Shown: positions 1-7,155 of the stretch, one piece after another
Layout: the number at the start of each line of letters is the position of its first letter
Numbering within the stretch: position 1 is the first letter of the stretch
Source: Fibrobacterales bacterium
Lineage (GTDB): Bacteria; Fibrobacterota; Fibrobacteria; Fibrobacterales; CADBQJ01
Direction of reading: 5' to 3'
Length of the DNA: 32,862 bases
NCBI GenBank assembly: GCA_017650365.1
Contig: JAGCEZ010000027.1
Span: 1-32,862 of the forward strand
The notes under the pieces: generated by a model
Told to the model about the DNA's origin: nothing
The model's input: only the letters and a program-made list of their open reading frames with translations
Databases searched by the model: none
Position numbers and translations under genes: made by a program

Positions 1-90
1 CATACCCGTTCCCATCCCGAACACGGCAGTCAAGCCCGCCCACGCCGATGGTACTGGAGCTCCGGCTCCGGGAGAGTAGGTAGCCTCCGG
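1..90 (+). rRNA. rrf: 5S ribosomal RNA, 3' part (5' end outside window)
   Basis: The first ninety bases match the conserved core and 3' half of bacterial 5S rRNA: the CCCGTTCCCATCCCGAAC loop region, then AAGCCCGCC, the GCCGATGGTACT stretch, and the GGGAGAGTAGG segment of helices IV and V. The 5' strand of helix I lies before the window, so the exact 3' end (about 88-92) is estimated. A strong intrinsic terminator follows at once. This suggests the 5S gene closes an rRNA operon that extends to the left. Confidence is high for identity and moderate for the end. Confidence 0.95.
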
Positions 91-100
91 AATCCCCTTC

Positions 101-141
101 AAGGCTCCCCTCCGCTCGCGCGCAGGGGAGCCTTCCTTTTT
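101..141 (+). terminator. Intrinsic terminator of the rRNA operon
   Basis: A perfect 11-bp stem (AAGGCTCCCCT at 101-111 pairing with AGGGGAGCCTT at 124-134) encloses a 12-base loop and is followed by CCTTTTT. It lies directly after the 5S rRNA and just before the start of the flavoprotein gene. Confidence 0.9.
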
Positions 142-156
142 CCAGGGAGCGTCGCC

Positions 157-696
157 ATGAAACGCATTCTCGTCATCAGCACCAGCCCCCGCGCGCGGGG
201 GAATTCCGAAACGCTCGCCGACGCCTTCGCCGCGGGCGCGAAGGAGGCCGGCCACAAGGTGAAGAAGATCTCGCTGCGCGGCAGGAAGATCGCCTTCTGC
301 ACCGGGTGCCAGAGCTGCCACAAGCTCGGGCATTGCGTCCTGGAGGACGACGCGAACGCGATCGTGGCGGAGATGGCCAAGTCGGACGTGATCGTCTGGG
401 CGACGCCGATCTACTACTACGCGGTCTCGGGGCAGATGAAGACGATGATCGACCGCGCGAACTCGCTCTACGGAACGGACAACGCCATGCGCGAGACCTA
501 TCTGATCGCCAGCGCGGCCGACGACGACCCCAAGGCGGTCGACGGCGCGGTCAAGACGCTCGAAGGGTGGGTCGCGTGCCACGAGAAGGTCAAGTTGAAG
601 GGCGTGCTCCGCGGAGTCGGCCTCGACGCCCGGGGCGCCGCGAAGAACGCGCCCAGGCTGCTCGAAAAGGCGCGGCAAATGGGCCTGAAGGCGTAG
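157..696 (+). CDS. Flavodoxin-family / iron-sulfur flavoprotein-like NAD(P)H oxidoreductase
   Basis: A 179-residue protein of the flavodoxin-like FMN reductase superfamily, expected to bind FMN in the cytoplasm and pass electrons from NAD(P)H. The N-terminus MKRILVISTSPR followed by GNSETLADAF is the typical beta-strand plus phosphate-binding loop of this fold. C48, C51, C54 and C60 form a compact C-x2-C-x2-C-x5-C motif followed by acidic residues, as in archaeal iron-sulfur flavoproteins and related flavodoxin-family proteins. ATPIYYYAVSGQMKTMIDR (about residues 88-106) is the conserved flavin-side segment. The substrate cannot be read from the sequence. A GGGAG ribosome site precedes ATG 157. 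It stands alone between the rRNA terminator and the GH81 gene. Family assignment is firm; whether the cysteines carry a cluster is inference. Confidence 0.85.
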   Translation: MKRILVISTSPRARGNSETLADAFAAGAKEAGHKVKKISLRGRKIAFCTGCQSCHKLGHCVLEDDANAIVAEMAKSDVIVWATPIYYYAVSGQMKTMIDRANSLYGTDNAMRETYLIASAADDDPKAVDGAVKTLEGWVACHEKVKLKGVLRGVGLDARGAAKNAPRLLEKARQMGLKA

Positions 697-700
697 CGAA

Positions 701-720
701 GCGCGGACCGCGCCTCTTTT
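701..720 (+). terminator. Weak candidate terminator after the flavoprotein gene
   Basis: GCGC (701-704) can pair with GCGC (710-713) around a five-base loop, and TCTTTT follows. The stem is short, so termination here is only plausible. Confidence 0.4.
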
Positions 721-819
721 CGTCCGTACAAATTTGTTTTCCGAAGGGCGATTCCCGCGCGAAATCGCGGAGAACCCCCTTTCTTGCCTATTCCGCGCCG
801 CGGATTCCCGCGCGGCAAA

Positions 820-828
820 TGCTAGTAT
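820..828 (+). promoter_or_regulatory. Extended -10 promoter of the GH81 gene
   Basis: TGCTAGTAT (820-828) is an extended -10 box (TG-n-TAnnnT) followed by GGG. The predicted transcript starts near 835 and leaves a leader of about 64 bases before ATG 899. No recognisable TTGACA box lies at the usual distance. The inverted repeat CCGCGC (793-798) / GCGCGG (110-115 of the same line, 810-815) sits just upstream. Box by inspection only. Confidence 0.55.
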
Positions 829-898
829 GGGTGCGTCCGGGGCCGAGTCGGCCCGTGTCCACGGTCGTTTCGGGATGAATCAAGCTCTTGGAGGCACG

Positions 899-3394
899 AT
901 GAAAACCGTTTCCGGAACGACGACGTTTCTTTTCTCCCTTCTGGCCGCGACCGCGCTCGCTTCCGCGACGACGCTCGGACCCGGCTCCTACCGCGACGGG
1001 CTGCCGTCGGCCGCTTCCGGTCCCGCGACCTCGCCGCGCGTGACGTCCGACTTCGTCGGACACCCGAACACGAACGACTGGTCGAGCTCGGCTGTCTTTT
1101 CCACCGACCCCGCGACGAAGTTCTCCTTCGCGATGTTCGCCTATCCGCTCCTCTTCAAGACGGACGAGGCCGGGCTCTCCCTGGGCTACGAGACGGGCAT
1201 CGGCACGCACGCCACGGGCTACATCTGGGGCCAGGGCAAGCAGCTGACCGTCGGCATGTCGGGGATGAGCGCGCAGGACGTCAAGCTGGCCGACGCCGGC
1301 GACTGGACGACGAAGCTGCGCTTCGAACGCGACGGGAAGAGGCTCGACGCGACGATCGGCCACGGACTGCCGTTCGTCTACTGCCGCTTCTCCGGCGGAA
1401 CGCCGACCGTGACCGCGACGAGCGATCCTGTCGTCTGGCGCACCGACAACAACGTTCTGGGGATCCGCGTCGGCGCGTTCAACTACGGGCTCTTCGCGCC
1501 GACGGGCGCGTCGTGGACCGTGAACGGCTCGACGATCGCGCTGAACGCCCCGGGCAAGGACTACTTCTCCGTCGCGATCCTCCCCGACGGCGAGACGGCG
1601 ACGCTGGATCGGTTCAAGGCCTCCGCGTTCCGCTTCGTGACCGGCTCGCGGGTCGCGTGGAGCCTGGAGAATGCGACCGTCGCGGCGACCTATTCGCTGA
1701 TCACCGAGGAACTGGAGCCCTCGCAGGGCGAAGTGCCGCAGACGCTGCTCCGCCACCAGTACCTGCTGCTCGACGGGAACCGCGCGCTGCGCGACAACGC
1801 CTTCGTTTCGCCGCGCGGTGAGCTGAAGCTGCTCTTCGCGAACGCCTTCACGACCAAGGGCAAGTTCGACGGCATCGTCCCGAGCTTCCCCGTGGCCGCG
1901 CTGGACGAGACCGCGCGGGCGCGGCTGACGGCGCAGCTCGAGGCCGACTACGCCGCCTATTCCGGAACGCACTTCACCGCCTACGACACCTACTACCATG
2001 GCAAGGAGCTGGGCAAGCTGGCGGCGCTGGTGCGCCTGGCGCACGACCTCGGCAAGGACGCGATCGCGAACGGGATCCTCGGCTGGCTGAAGGAGAACCT
2101 TGAGGACTGGTTCACCTATTCCGGCGATTCGGACGGCGCCTACTTCGCCTACGACCCCGTCTGGCACCAGCTCGTCGGCGTGCCGGCGTCGTTCAACAGC
2201 AACGACCAGATCAACGACCACCACTTCCACTACGGCTATTTCATCCAGGCCGCCGCGGTCGTGGCGCAGTTCGACAAGGAGTGGGGGCTGCGCTGGAAGC
2301 CGATGGTGGAGCTGCTGATCCGCGACGCGAACAACCCCGACGCCTCCGACGCGCTCTTCCCGCACCTGCGCAACTTCGACCCCTACGTCGGCCACAGCTG
2401 GGCCTCGGGCCACGCGAACTTCGGCGACGGCAACAACCAGGAGTCGGTGAGCGAAGGGCTGAACTTCGACGCGGGCGTCTTCCTCTGGGGCGCGGCGACG
2501 GGCGACGCCAAGATGCGAGATCTCGGAGCGTACCTTTTCCACACCGAGCGGATGGCCGCCGAGCAGTACTGGTTCGACATGGACGACGCCGTCTTTCCCG
2601 CGGACTTGGAGCTGACCAGCACGAGCCTGATCTGGGGCGGGAAGAGCGACTACGCCACGTGGTTCAGCGGCGAGCCGGAGATGATCCAGGGCATCATCTT
2701 CCTGCCGGTGCACTGGCACTCGCTCTCGCTCGGGCGGCGTCCGGACTACTGCCGCCGCAACTACCAGAACCTCGTGTCGCGCAACGGCGGCAAGGAGACG
2801 GTCTGGCGCGACGTCATCTGGCAGTACCGCGCCTTCTTCGAACCGTCCACGGCGCTGCAGGAGTGGACGGAGAACGGCTCCTACGACGTGGAGCAGGGCG
2901 AGACGAAGACCAAGACGCTGGCCTGGCTGCTTTCGCTGGACGCGTTCGGCACGCTCGACACGACGCTGCAGGCCACGGACCCCACGGCGATCGTCTTCGC
3001 GAAGAACGGCGCGCGCCGCTACGTGGCGTGGAACCCCACGGACGCGGACCGCAACGTCGTCTTCTCGAACGGCAAGGGGATGGTCGTTCCGGCCGGCGAA
3101 CTGCTCTCGCTCTCCGAACCGGAAATGCGCGACGACCTCGTCTCGGTCGCGAAGCGCGCGAGTCCCGCCGGCGCGTTCCGCGCGACGGCGCTCGGCGACC
3201 GTTCGCTGCTGGTCTCCGCGCCTTCCGCCGGGCGCCTCGAAATCCGCGACGCCTCCGGCCGCGCGCTGCTGCGCCGCGACCTCTCCGAAGGGACGCACCG
3301 GATCTCGCGCGGGGAGATCGGAGGCGCCGAAGGCGCGCTGCTCGTGCGCTGGAAGGGCGCCGACGGCCGCGTCTGGAGCGGCGGCGCGAGATAG
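899..3394 (+). CDS. Secreted endo-beta-1,3-glucanase, glycoside hydrolase family 81
   Basis: An 831-residue secreted enzyme predicted to cleave beta-1,3-glucan (laminarin, callose or fungal wall glucan) with inversion. The open frame extends upstream, but ATG 899 has GGAGG four bases before it and begins a clear signal peptide (MKTVSGTTTFLFSLLAATALASA). GH81 hallmarks are present: NDHHFHYGY with D440 as the likely general acid, and GNNQESVSEG with E515 and E519 as the likely general base and its partner. HSWASGHANFGDG lies just before the second motif. The catalytic (alpha/alpha)6 region covers about residues 380-680. The last ~80 residues form a separate small beta-rich segment, with LEIRDASGRALLRRDL resembling type IX secretion tails, which could direct surface sorting; that part is inference. 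The gene is transcribed alone and closed by a strong hairpin shared with glnA. Confidence 0.93.
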   Translation: MKTVSGTTTFLFSLLAATALASATTLGPGSYRDGLPSAASGPATSPRVTSDFVGHPNTNDWSSSAVFSTDPATKFSFAMFAYPLLFKTDEAGLSLGYETGIGTHATGYIWGQGKQLTVGMSGMSAQDVKLADAGDWTTKLRFERDGKRLDATIGHGLPFVYCRFSGGTPTVTATSDPVVWRTDNNVLGIRVGAFNYGLFAPTGASWTVNGSTIALNAPGKDYFSVAILPDGETATLDRFKASAFRFVTGSRVAWSLENATVAATYSLITEELEPSQGEVPQTLLRHQYLLLDGNRALRDNAFVSPRGELKLLFANAFTTKGKFDGIVPSFPVAALDETARARLTAQLEADYAAYSGTHFTAYDTYYHGKELGKLAALVRLAHDLGKDAIANGILGWLKENLEDWFTYSGDSDGAYFAYDPVWHQLVGVPASFNSNDQINDHHFHYGYFIQAAAVVAQFDKEWGLRWKPMVELLIRDANNPDASDALFPHLRNFDPYVGHSWASGHANFGDGNNQESVSEGLNFDAGVFLWGAATGDAKMRDLGAYLFHTERMAAEQYWFDMDDAVFPADLELTSTSLIWGGKSDYATWFSGEPEMIQGIIFLPVHWHSLSLGRRPDYCRRNYQNLVSRNGGKETVWRDVIWQYRAFFEPSTALQEWTENGSYDVEQGETKTKTLAWLLSLDAFGTLDTTLQATDPTAIVFAKNGARRYVAWNPTDADRNVVFSNGKGMVVPAGELLSLSEPEMRDDLVSVAKRASPAGAFRATALGDRSLLVSAPSAGRLEIRDASGRALLRRDLSEGTHRISRGEIGGAEGALLVRWKGADGRVWSGGAR

Positions 3395-3419
3395 GGAGGC
3401 GCCGCGCGCGCCGAAAGCG

Positions 3420-3445
3420 AAAAGGCGGCCGCCGGGCCGCCTTTT
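3420..3445. terminator. Bidirectional terminator between GH81 and glutamine synthetase genes
   Basis: AAAAGGCGGCC (3420-3430) and GGCCGCCTTTT (3435-3445) form a perfect 11-bp stem with a GCCG tetraloop. The A-run and T-run make it usable on both strands, as expected between these convergent genes. Confidence 0.85.
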
Positions 3446-3463
3446 CCGTCCGATCCTCTCCGC

Positions 3464-5635
3464 CTACTTGACGAAGAGCATCTCCTGGTAGGAGGGAAGC
3501 GGCCAGACGTCGTCGGGGATCTCGCGTTCCATCCGGTCCACGGCGTCGCGGAGCCTGTTCATGGAGAGCAGGAGCGCGCGGCGCGAGGCCAGGGCCTTGC
3601 GCAGGTCCTTCTCCGCGGGCTTCGCGAGGGCCTCTTCGATCTTCGCGACGATCTTCTGCGATTCCGAAACCAGCTTCGCGAGCTTCTTCACCGGGCTCTT
3701 GTCCATTTTGGCGCCGGCGAGTTCGGCGCGCGCGAGTTCGCCCGAGAGCTCTCCCGCCCAGCGGACGGCCGCGGGGTAGATGGAGCCCTTGTACATCTGC
3801 ACGCAGAGCTTGGCCTCGACGTCGATCGTCTTGACGTACTGTTCGCCGTAGATCTCGAAGCGGCTTTCGAGCTCCACCTTGGAGAGCACGCGGTGGCGCG
3901 CGTAGAGCTCCGCCACGTCGCGGTCGCAGAGCGCGGGCAGCGCCTCCACGCAGGTGGGGAGGTTGGGGAGCTTCCGCCGGGCGGCATCGTCGAGCCACGC
4001 CTTGGAGTAGCCGTCGCCGTTGAAGACGATGTCGCCGTGCTTCTCGAGGATCCCGGCGATGACCTTCTGGATGGCGGCGTTGAGGTCGCGCTTGCCGGAC
4101 TTCAGCTCCGCTTCGAGGCGGTCGGCGACGAAGTCGAGCGAGTCGGCCATGATGGTGTTGAGCGCGGTGATCGGGCTGGCCACGGACTGCGCGGAGCCCA
4201 CGGCGCGGAACTCGAACCGGCTGCCGGTGAAGGCGAACGGGCTGGTGCGGTTGCGGTCGCCGGCGTCGCGCGGGAGCACGGGGAGCGAGTCCACGCCGAT
4301 GTCGAGCTTGGTCGCCTTCTTGGAGCCGGTGGCGCCGCCCCTGCGGATCTGGTCGAAGACGTCCGCCAGCTGGTCGCCTAGGAAGACGGACATGACGGCG
4401 GGAGGCGCCTCGTTCGCGCCGAGGCGGTGGTCGTTGCCCGCGGTGGCGACCATGGCGCGGAGCACCTTGCCGTAGAGGTGCACGCCGCGGATCACGGCCG
4501 CGCAGAAGACGAGGAACTGCGCGTTGGCGTGCGGCGTGTCGCCCGGGTCGAGGAGGTTGCCCTGCGTGGCGTTGCCGATGGACCAGTTGACGTGCTTGCC
4601 CGAGCCGTTGACGCCCGCGAAGGGCTTTTCGTGCAGCAGGCAGGCGAAGCCGTGCTTGCGCGCGACCTCCTTGAGGATGGTCATCACCAGCTGCTGGTGG
4701 TCGGTGGCGACGTTGGAGGTCTCGTGCATCGGCGCGAGCTCGAACTGGCCGGGCGCGACCTCGTTGTGGCGGGTCTTGATCGGCACGCCGAGCTTGAAGA
4801 GGCGCTGCTCCACCTCCTGCATGAAGACCTGGACGCGCGCGGGGATCGCGCCGAAGTAGTGGTCGTCGAACTGCTGGCCCTTGGCGGGGGGCGCGCCGAA
4901 GAGCGTGCGCCCGGCGAGCATCAGGTCGGGGCGCGCGAGGTAGAAGCCGCGGTCGACGAGGAAGTACTCCTGTTCGGCGCCGCAGCTGCTGGCGATGGGG
5001 GCGATCTCCTTGTGGCCGAAGAGCTTCAGCACGCGGCGCGCGGCGCGGTCGAGCGCGGCGGTGGAGCGGAGGACGGGCGTCTTCTTGTCGAGCGCCTCGC
5101 CGGTCCACGAGACGAACGCCGTGGGGATGCACAGCGTGTTGCCGTTGGCGGTCTCCTTGATGTAGGCCGGGCTGGAGCAGTCCCAGGCGGTGTAGCCGCG
5201 CGCCTCGAACGTGGAGCGCAGGCCGCCGTTGGGGAAGCTGGATGCGTCGGGCTCGCTCTGCGTGAGCTCCTTGCCGGAGAACTTCGCGATGACGCCGCCC
5301 TTCTTGTCGGGGCAGAAGAAGGAGTCGTGCTTTTCGGCGGTGGCGCCGGTGAGCGGATAGAAGACATGCGCGTAGTGGGTCGCGCCGCGGCCGATCGCCC
5401 AGTCCTTCATGGCGTTGGCCACGACGGCCGCCGCGTTGGGGTCGAGCAGGGCCCCCGTCTCGATGGTGTCCTTCAGGGAGAGGTAGATCTCCTTGGGGAG
5501 CTGCTCCTTCATCTTGGGGAGCGTGAAGACGTTTTCGCCGTAGATCTCGGAAACGGGGCGCGGAGGCTGGATTTCGACGTTCCGGCCGCGGGTGATCTCT
5601 TCGATGGCCTTGAAACGCAGGTCGTTGCCGCTCAT
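3464..5635 (-). CDS. glnN: Glutamine synthetase type III (GlnN-like)
   Basis: A 723-residue cytoplasmic enzyme that makes glutamine from glutamate, ammonia and ATP. Its length is that of type III glutamine synthetases (about 700-730), not of the 440-470-residue types I and II. Recognisable segments are [12 protein letters not shown] (glutamate-rich metal site, about 230), [16 protein letters not shown] (about 305), [20 protein letters not shown] (substrate loop, about 350) and [20 protein letters not shown] (about 485). Type III is common in Bacteroidetes, cyanobacteria and rumen bacteria. The frame opens 48 bases further upstream, but ATG 5635 has GGAG seven bases before it and starts the usual [14 protein letters not shown]-terminus. 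No PII or ammonium transporter gene is adjacent. It is divergent from the aldo/keto reductase gene. Confidence 0.96.
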   Translation of the reverse strand: MSGNDLRFKAIEEITRGRNVEIQPPRPVSEIYGENVFTLPKMKEQLPKEIYLSLKDTIETGALLDPNAAAVVANAMKDWAIGRGATHYAHVFYPLTGATAEKHDSFFCPDKKGGVIAKFSGKELTQSEPDASSFPNGGLRSTFEARGYTAWDCSSPAYIKETANGNTLCIPTAFVSWTGEALDKKTPVLRSTAALDRAARRVLKLFGHKEIAPIASSCGAEQEYFLVDRGFYLARPDLMLAGRTLFGAPPAKGQQFDDHYFGAIPARVQVFMQEVEQRLFKLGVPIKTRHNEVAPGQFELAPMHETSNVATDHQQLVMTILKEVARKHGFACLLHEKPFAGVNGSGKHVNWSIGNATQGNLLDPGDTPHANAQFLVFCAAVIRGVHLYGKVLRAMVATAGNDHRLGANEAPPAVMSVFLGDQLADVFDQIRRGGATGSKKATKLDIGVDSLPVLPRDAGDRNRTSPFAFTGSRFEFRAVGSAQSVASPITALNTIMADSLDFVADRLEAELKSGKRDLNAAIQKVIAGILEKHGDIVFNGDGYSKAWLDDAARRKLPNLPTCVEALPALCDRDVAELYARHRVLSKVELESRFEIYGEQYVKTIDVEAKLCVQMYKGSIYPAAVRWAGELSGELARAELAGAKMDKSPVKKLAKLVSESQKIVAKIEEALAKPAEKDLRKALASRRALLLSMNRLRDAVDRMEREIPDDVWPLPSYQEMLFVK

Positions 5636-5656
5636 GGTTCGCTCCGTCCGGGTTTT

Positions 5657-5670
5657 CCGGCGACCGCCGG
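5657..5670 (-). promoter_or_regulatory. Small hairpin in the glutamine synthetase leader
   Basis: CCGGC (5657-5661) and GCCGG (5666-5670) can form a 5-bp stem with a four-base loop. It lies inside the predicted ~41-base leader of the glutamine synthetase mRNA, just before the ribosome site. A regulatory role is speculative. Confidence 0.25.
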
Positions 5671-5682
5671 ATTCTGTTTCCA

Positions 5683-5688
5683 AAGGTA
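5683..5688 (-). promoter_or_regulatory. -10-like box of the glutamine synthetase gene
   Basis: On the minus strand TACCTT (5688 to 5683) is followed by TGG, fitting the TAnnTTTG box seen across this window. The predicted start is near 5676, giving a ~41-base leader with a GGAG ribosome site. No clear -35 element is seen. Confidence 0.5.
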
Positions 5689-5748
5689 GAAAATTGGCCG
5701 AATCCGGCTTTTCGCCGCTTTTTCCGGCCGCGGGGCCCGATCCGAGAA

Positions 5749-5754
5749 TAGATT
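5749..5754 (+). promoter_or_regulatory. -10 box placing the transcript start on the aldo/keto reductase ATG
   Basis: TAGATT (5749-5754) is followed by GGAGGC and then ATG at 5761. With the usual six bases between the -10 box and the start point, +1 falls on the A of the ATG. The GGAGG here is only one base from ATG, too near for normal ribosome binding. This supports a leaderless mRNA, by inspection. Confidence 0.55.
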
Positions 5755-5760
5755 GGAGGC

Positions 5761-6759
5761 ATGAGCTACGAACCCGCGACCGACCGATACGAAAAGATCC
5801 CCTTCCGCCGCTGCGGGCGGAGCGGGGTCCTCCTTCCCGAAATCAGCCTGGGCCTCTGGCACAACTTCGGAGGCGTGGACGATCCCGAGACCGCCCGCGA
5901 GATCATCCTCGGCGCCTTCGACCGGGGGATCTGCCACTTCGACCTGGCCAACAACTACGGTCCGCCCTACGGCTCGGCCGAGCTGACCTTCGGGCGCGCG
6001 CTGAAGACCGACCTCAAGCCGTTCCGCGACGAGCTCTTCATTTCGACCAAGGCGGGCTGGGACATGTGGCCCGGGCCCTACGGCGACCTGGGCTCGCGCA
6101 AGTACCTGCTGGCCAGCCTCGACCAGTCGCTCAAGCGGATGGGGCTGGAGTACGTGGACGTCTTCTACCACCACCGCCCCGACCCCGACACGCCGATGGA
6201 GGAATCGCTCGGCGCGCTGGCGACCGCCGTGAAGCAGGGCAAGGCGCTCTACGCCGGCATCTCCTCGTACGACGGCGAGCAGACCGCGCGCGCGGTCGAG
6301 ATCATGCGCGGACTGGGCGTGCCGCTCCTGGTGAACCAGGTGCCGTACAACCTGCTGAACCGCCGCGTCGAGACGGACCTCGCGCCCGTGCTGGAGCGCG
6401 AAGGGGTGGGCTGCACCGTCTTCTCGCCGCTGGCGCAGGGGATTCTCACCGGGAAGTACCTGGACGGGATTCCGGAAGGGTCGCGCTGCGCCCGTCCTGA
6501 CGGCTTCCTCAAGAAGGAGTGGGTGACCGACGAGGACCGCGTCCGCGTGCGCGCCCTCAAGAAGATCGCCGACCGCCGCGGGGAGCCGCTGGCGCAGCTC
6601 GCGCTGAACTGGATCCTCTCGCACAAGTGGGTGAGCTCGATCCTCGTCGGCGCGCGGTCGCTGGAACAGCTGGACCAGAACCTCGCCGCGCTGGTGCGCC
6701 CGCGCCTGACGGACGCGGAGCTCGCCGAAATCGACGCGGCCGTCGGAAAGGCGTCCTAG
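5761..6759 (+). CDS. Aldo/keto reductase, YghZ / L-glyceraldehyde-3-phosphate reductase type
   Basis: A 332-residue NADPH-dependent aldo/keto reductase with a TIM-barrel fold, acting in the cytoplasm on small aldehydes. The catalytic tetrad can be read as D61 and Y66 (FDLANNYG), K97 (STKAGW) and H138 (FYHHRPD). The segments [24 protein letters not shown] and [15 protein letters not shown] are characteristic of the E. coli YghZ (Gpr) subgroup, which is usually about 345 residues and can detoxify methylglyoxal or reduce L-glyceraldehyde 3-phosphate. The actual substrate here is unproved. It is followed after nine bases by a small membrane protein gene and is probably co-transcribed with it. Its promoter appears to give a leaderless mRNA. 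Confidence 0.9.
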   Translation: MSYEPATDRYEKIPFRRCGRSGVLLPEISLGLWHNFGGVDDPETAREIILGAFDRGICHFDLANNYGPPYGSAELTFGRALKTDLKPFRDELFISTKAGWDMWPGPYGDLGSRKYLLASLDQSLKRMGLEYVDVFYHHRPDPDTPMEESLGALATAVKQGKALYAGISSYDGEQTARAVEIMRGLGVPLLVNQVPYNLLNRRVETDLAPVLEREGVGCTVFSPLAQGILTGKYLDGIPEGSRCARPDGFLKKEWVTDEDRVRVRALKKIADRRGEPLAQLALNWILSHKWVSSILVGARSLEQLDQNLAALVRPRLTDAELAEIDAAVGKAS

Positions 6760-6768
6760 GAGGAGGCG

Positions 6769-7134
6769 ATGAAGGATCCGGATCTTTCGTCGGGGATGAA
6801 GGGTTTCATCGACCGGCACGAGAAGTGGGTCGACGAGCGGATCGCGGGCGGCGAGCTGTGGGAGACGTGGCGCGACGTCCATCTGGCGCGGCTGGCCGAC
6901 CTGCGGCACGAGCGGGGGATCCACCTGGTCGTCACGTTCGGGATGATCATCGTCGCCTTCATCGTCTTCGCGATCTGGCTGAACGAGCCCACGGGGCCGA
7001 TCTCCGCGCTGCTGGTCCTGATGTTCACGATGGTCGGCGCCTACCTCAAGCACTACTGGCTGCTCGAGAACAGCGCGCAGCGCTGGATGCGCCTCGCGGA
7101 GCGGATGGAACGCGACGAGTATTCGCGGAAGTAG
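6769..7134 (+). CDS. Small two-helix membrane protein of unknown function
   Basis: A 121-residue protein that I do not recognise. A charged, tryptophan-containing N-terminal helix (residues 1-50) is followed by two membrane segments, roughly HLVVTFGMIIVAFIVFAIWL (51-71) and ISALLVLMFTMVGAYLKHYW (76-96). The C-terminal tail is charged and rich in Arg and Glu (RWMRLAERMERDEYSRK). Both termini are therefore probably cytoplasmic. A GGAGGAGG ribosome site precedes ATG 6769, nine bases after the aldo/keto reductase stop, so the two genes should share a transcript. No terminator is evident before the convergent gene that ends at 7156. Confidence 0.75.
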   Translation: MKDPDLSSGMKGFIDRHEKWVDERIAGGELWETWRDVHLARLADLRHERGIHLVVTFGMIIVAFIVFAIWLNEPTGPISALLVLMFTMVGAYLKHYWLLENSAQRWMRLAERMERDEYSRK

Positions 7135-7155
7135 GGCGCTCCCGGTCGCCGCTCC

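Noticed and set aside
2814-5762. A 982-codon minus-strand frame over glutamine synthetase and the GH81 end
   Set aside because: It is a shifted-frame shadow dominated by Arg and Pro. The real enzyme lies in another frame with all type III motifs.
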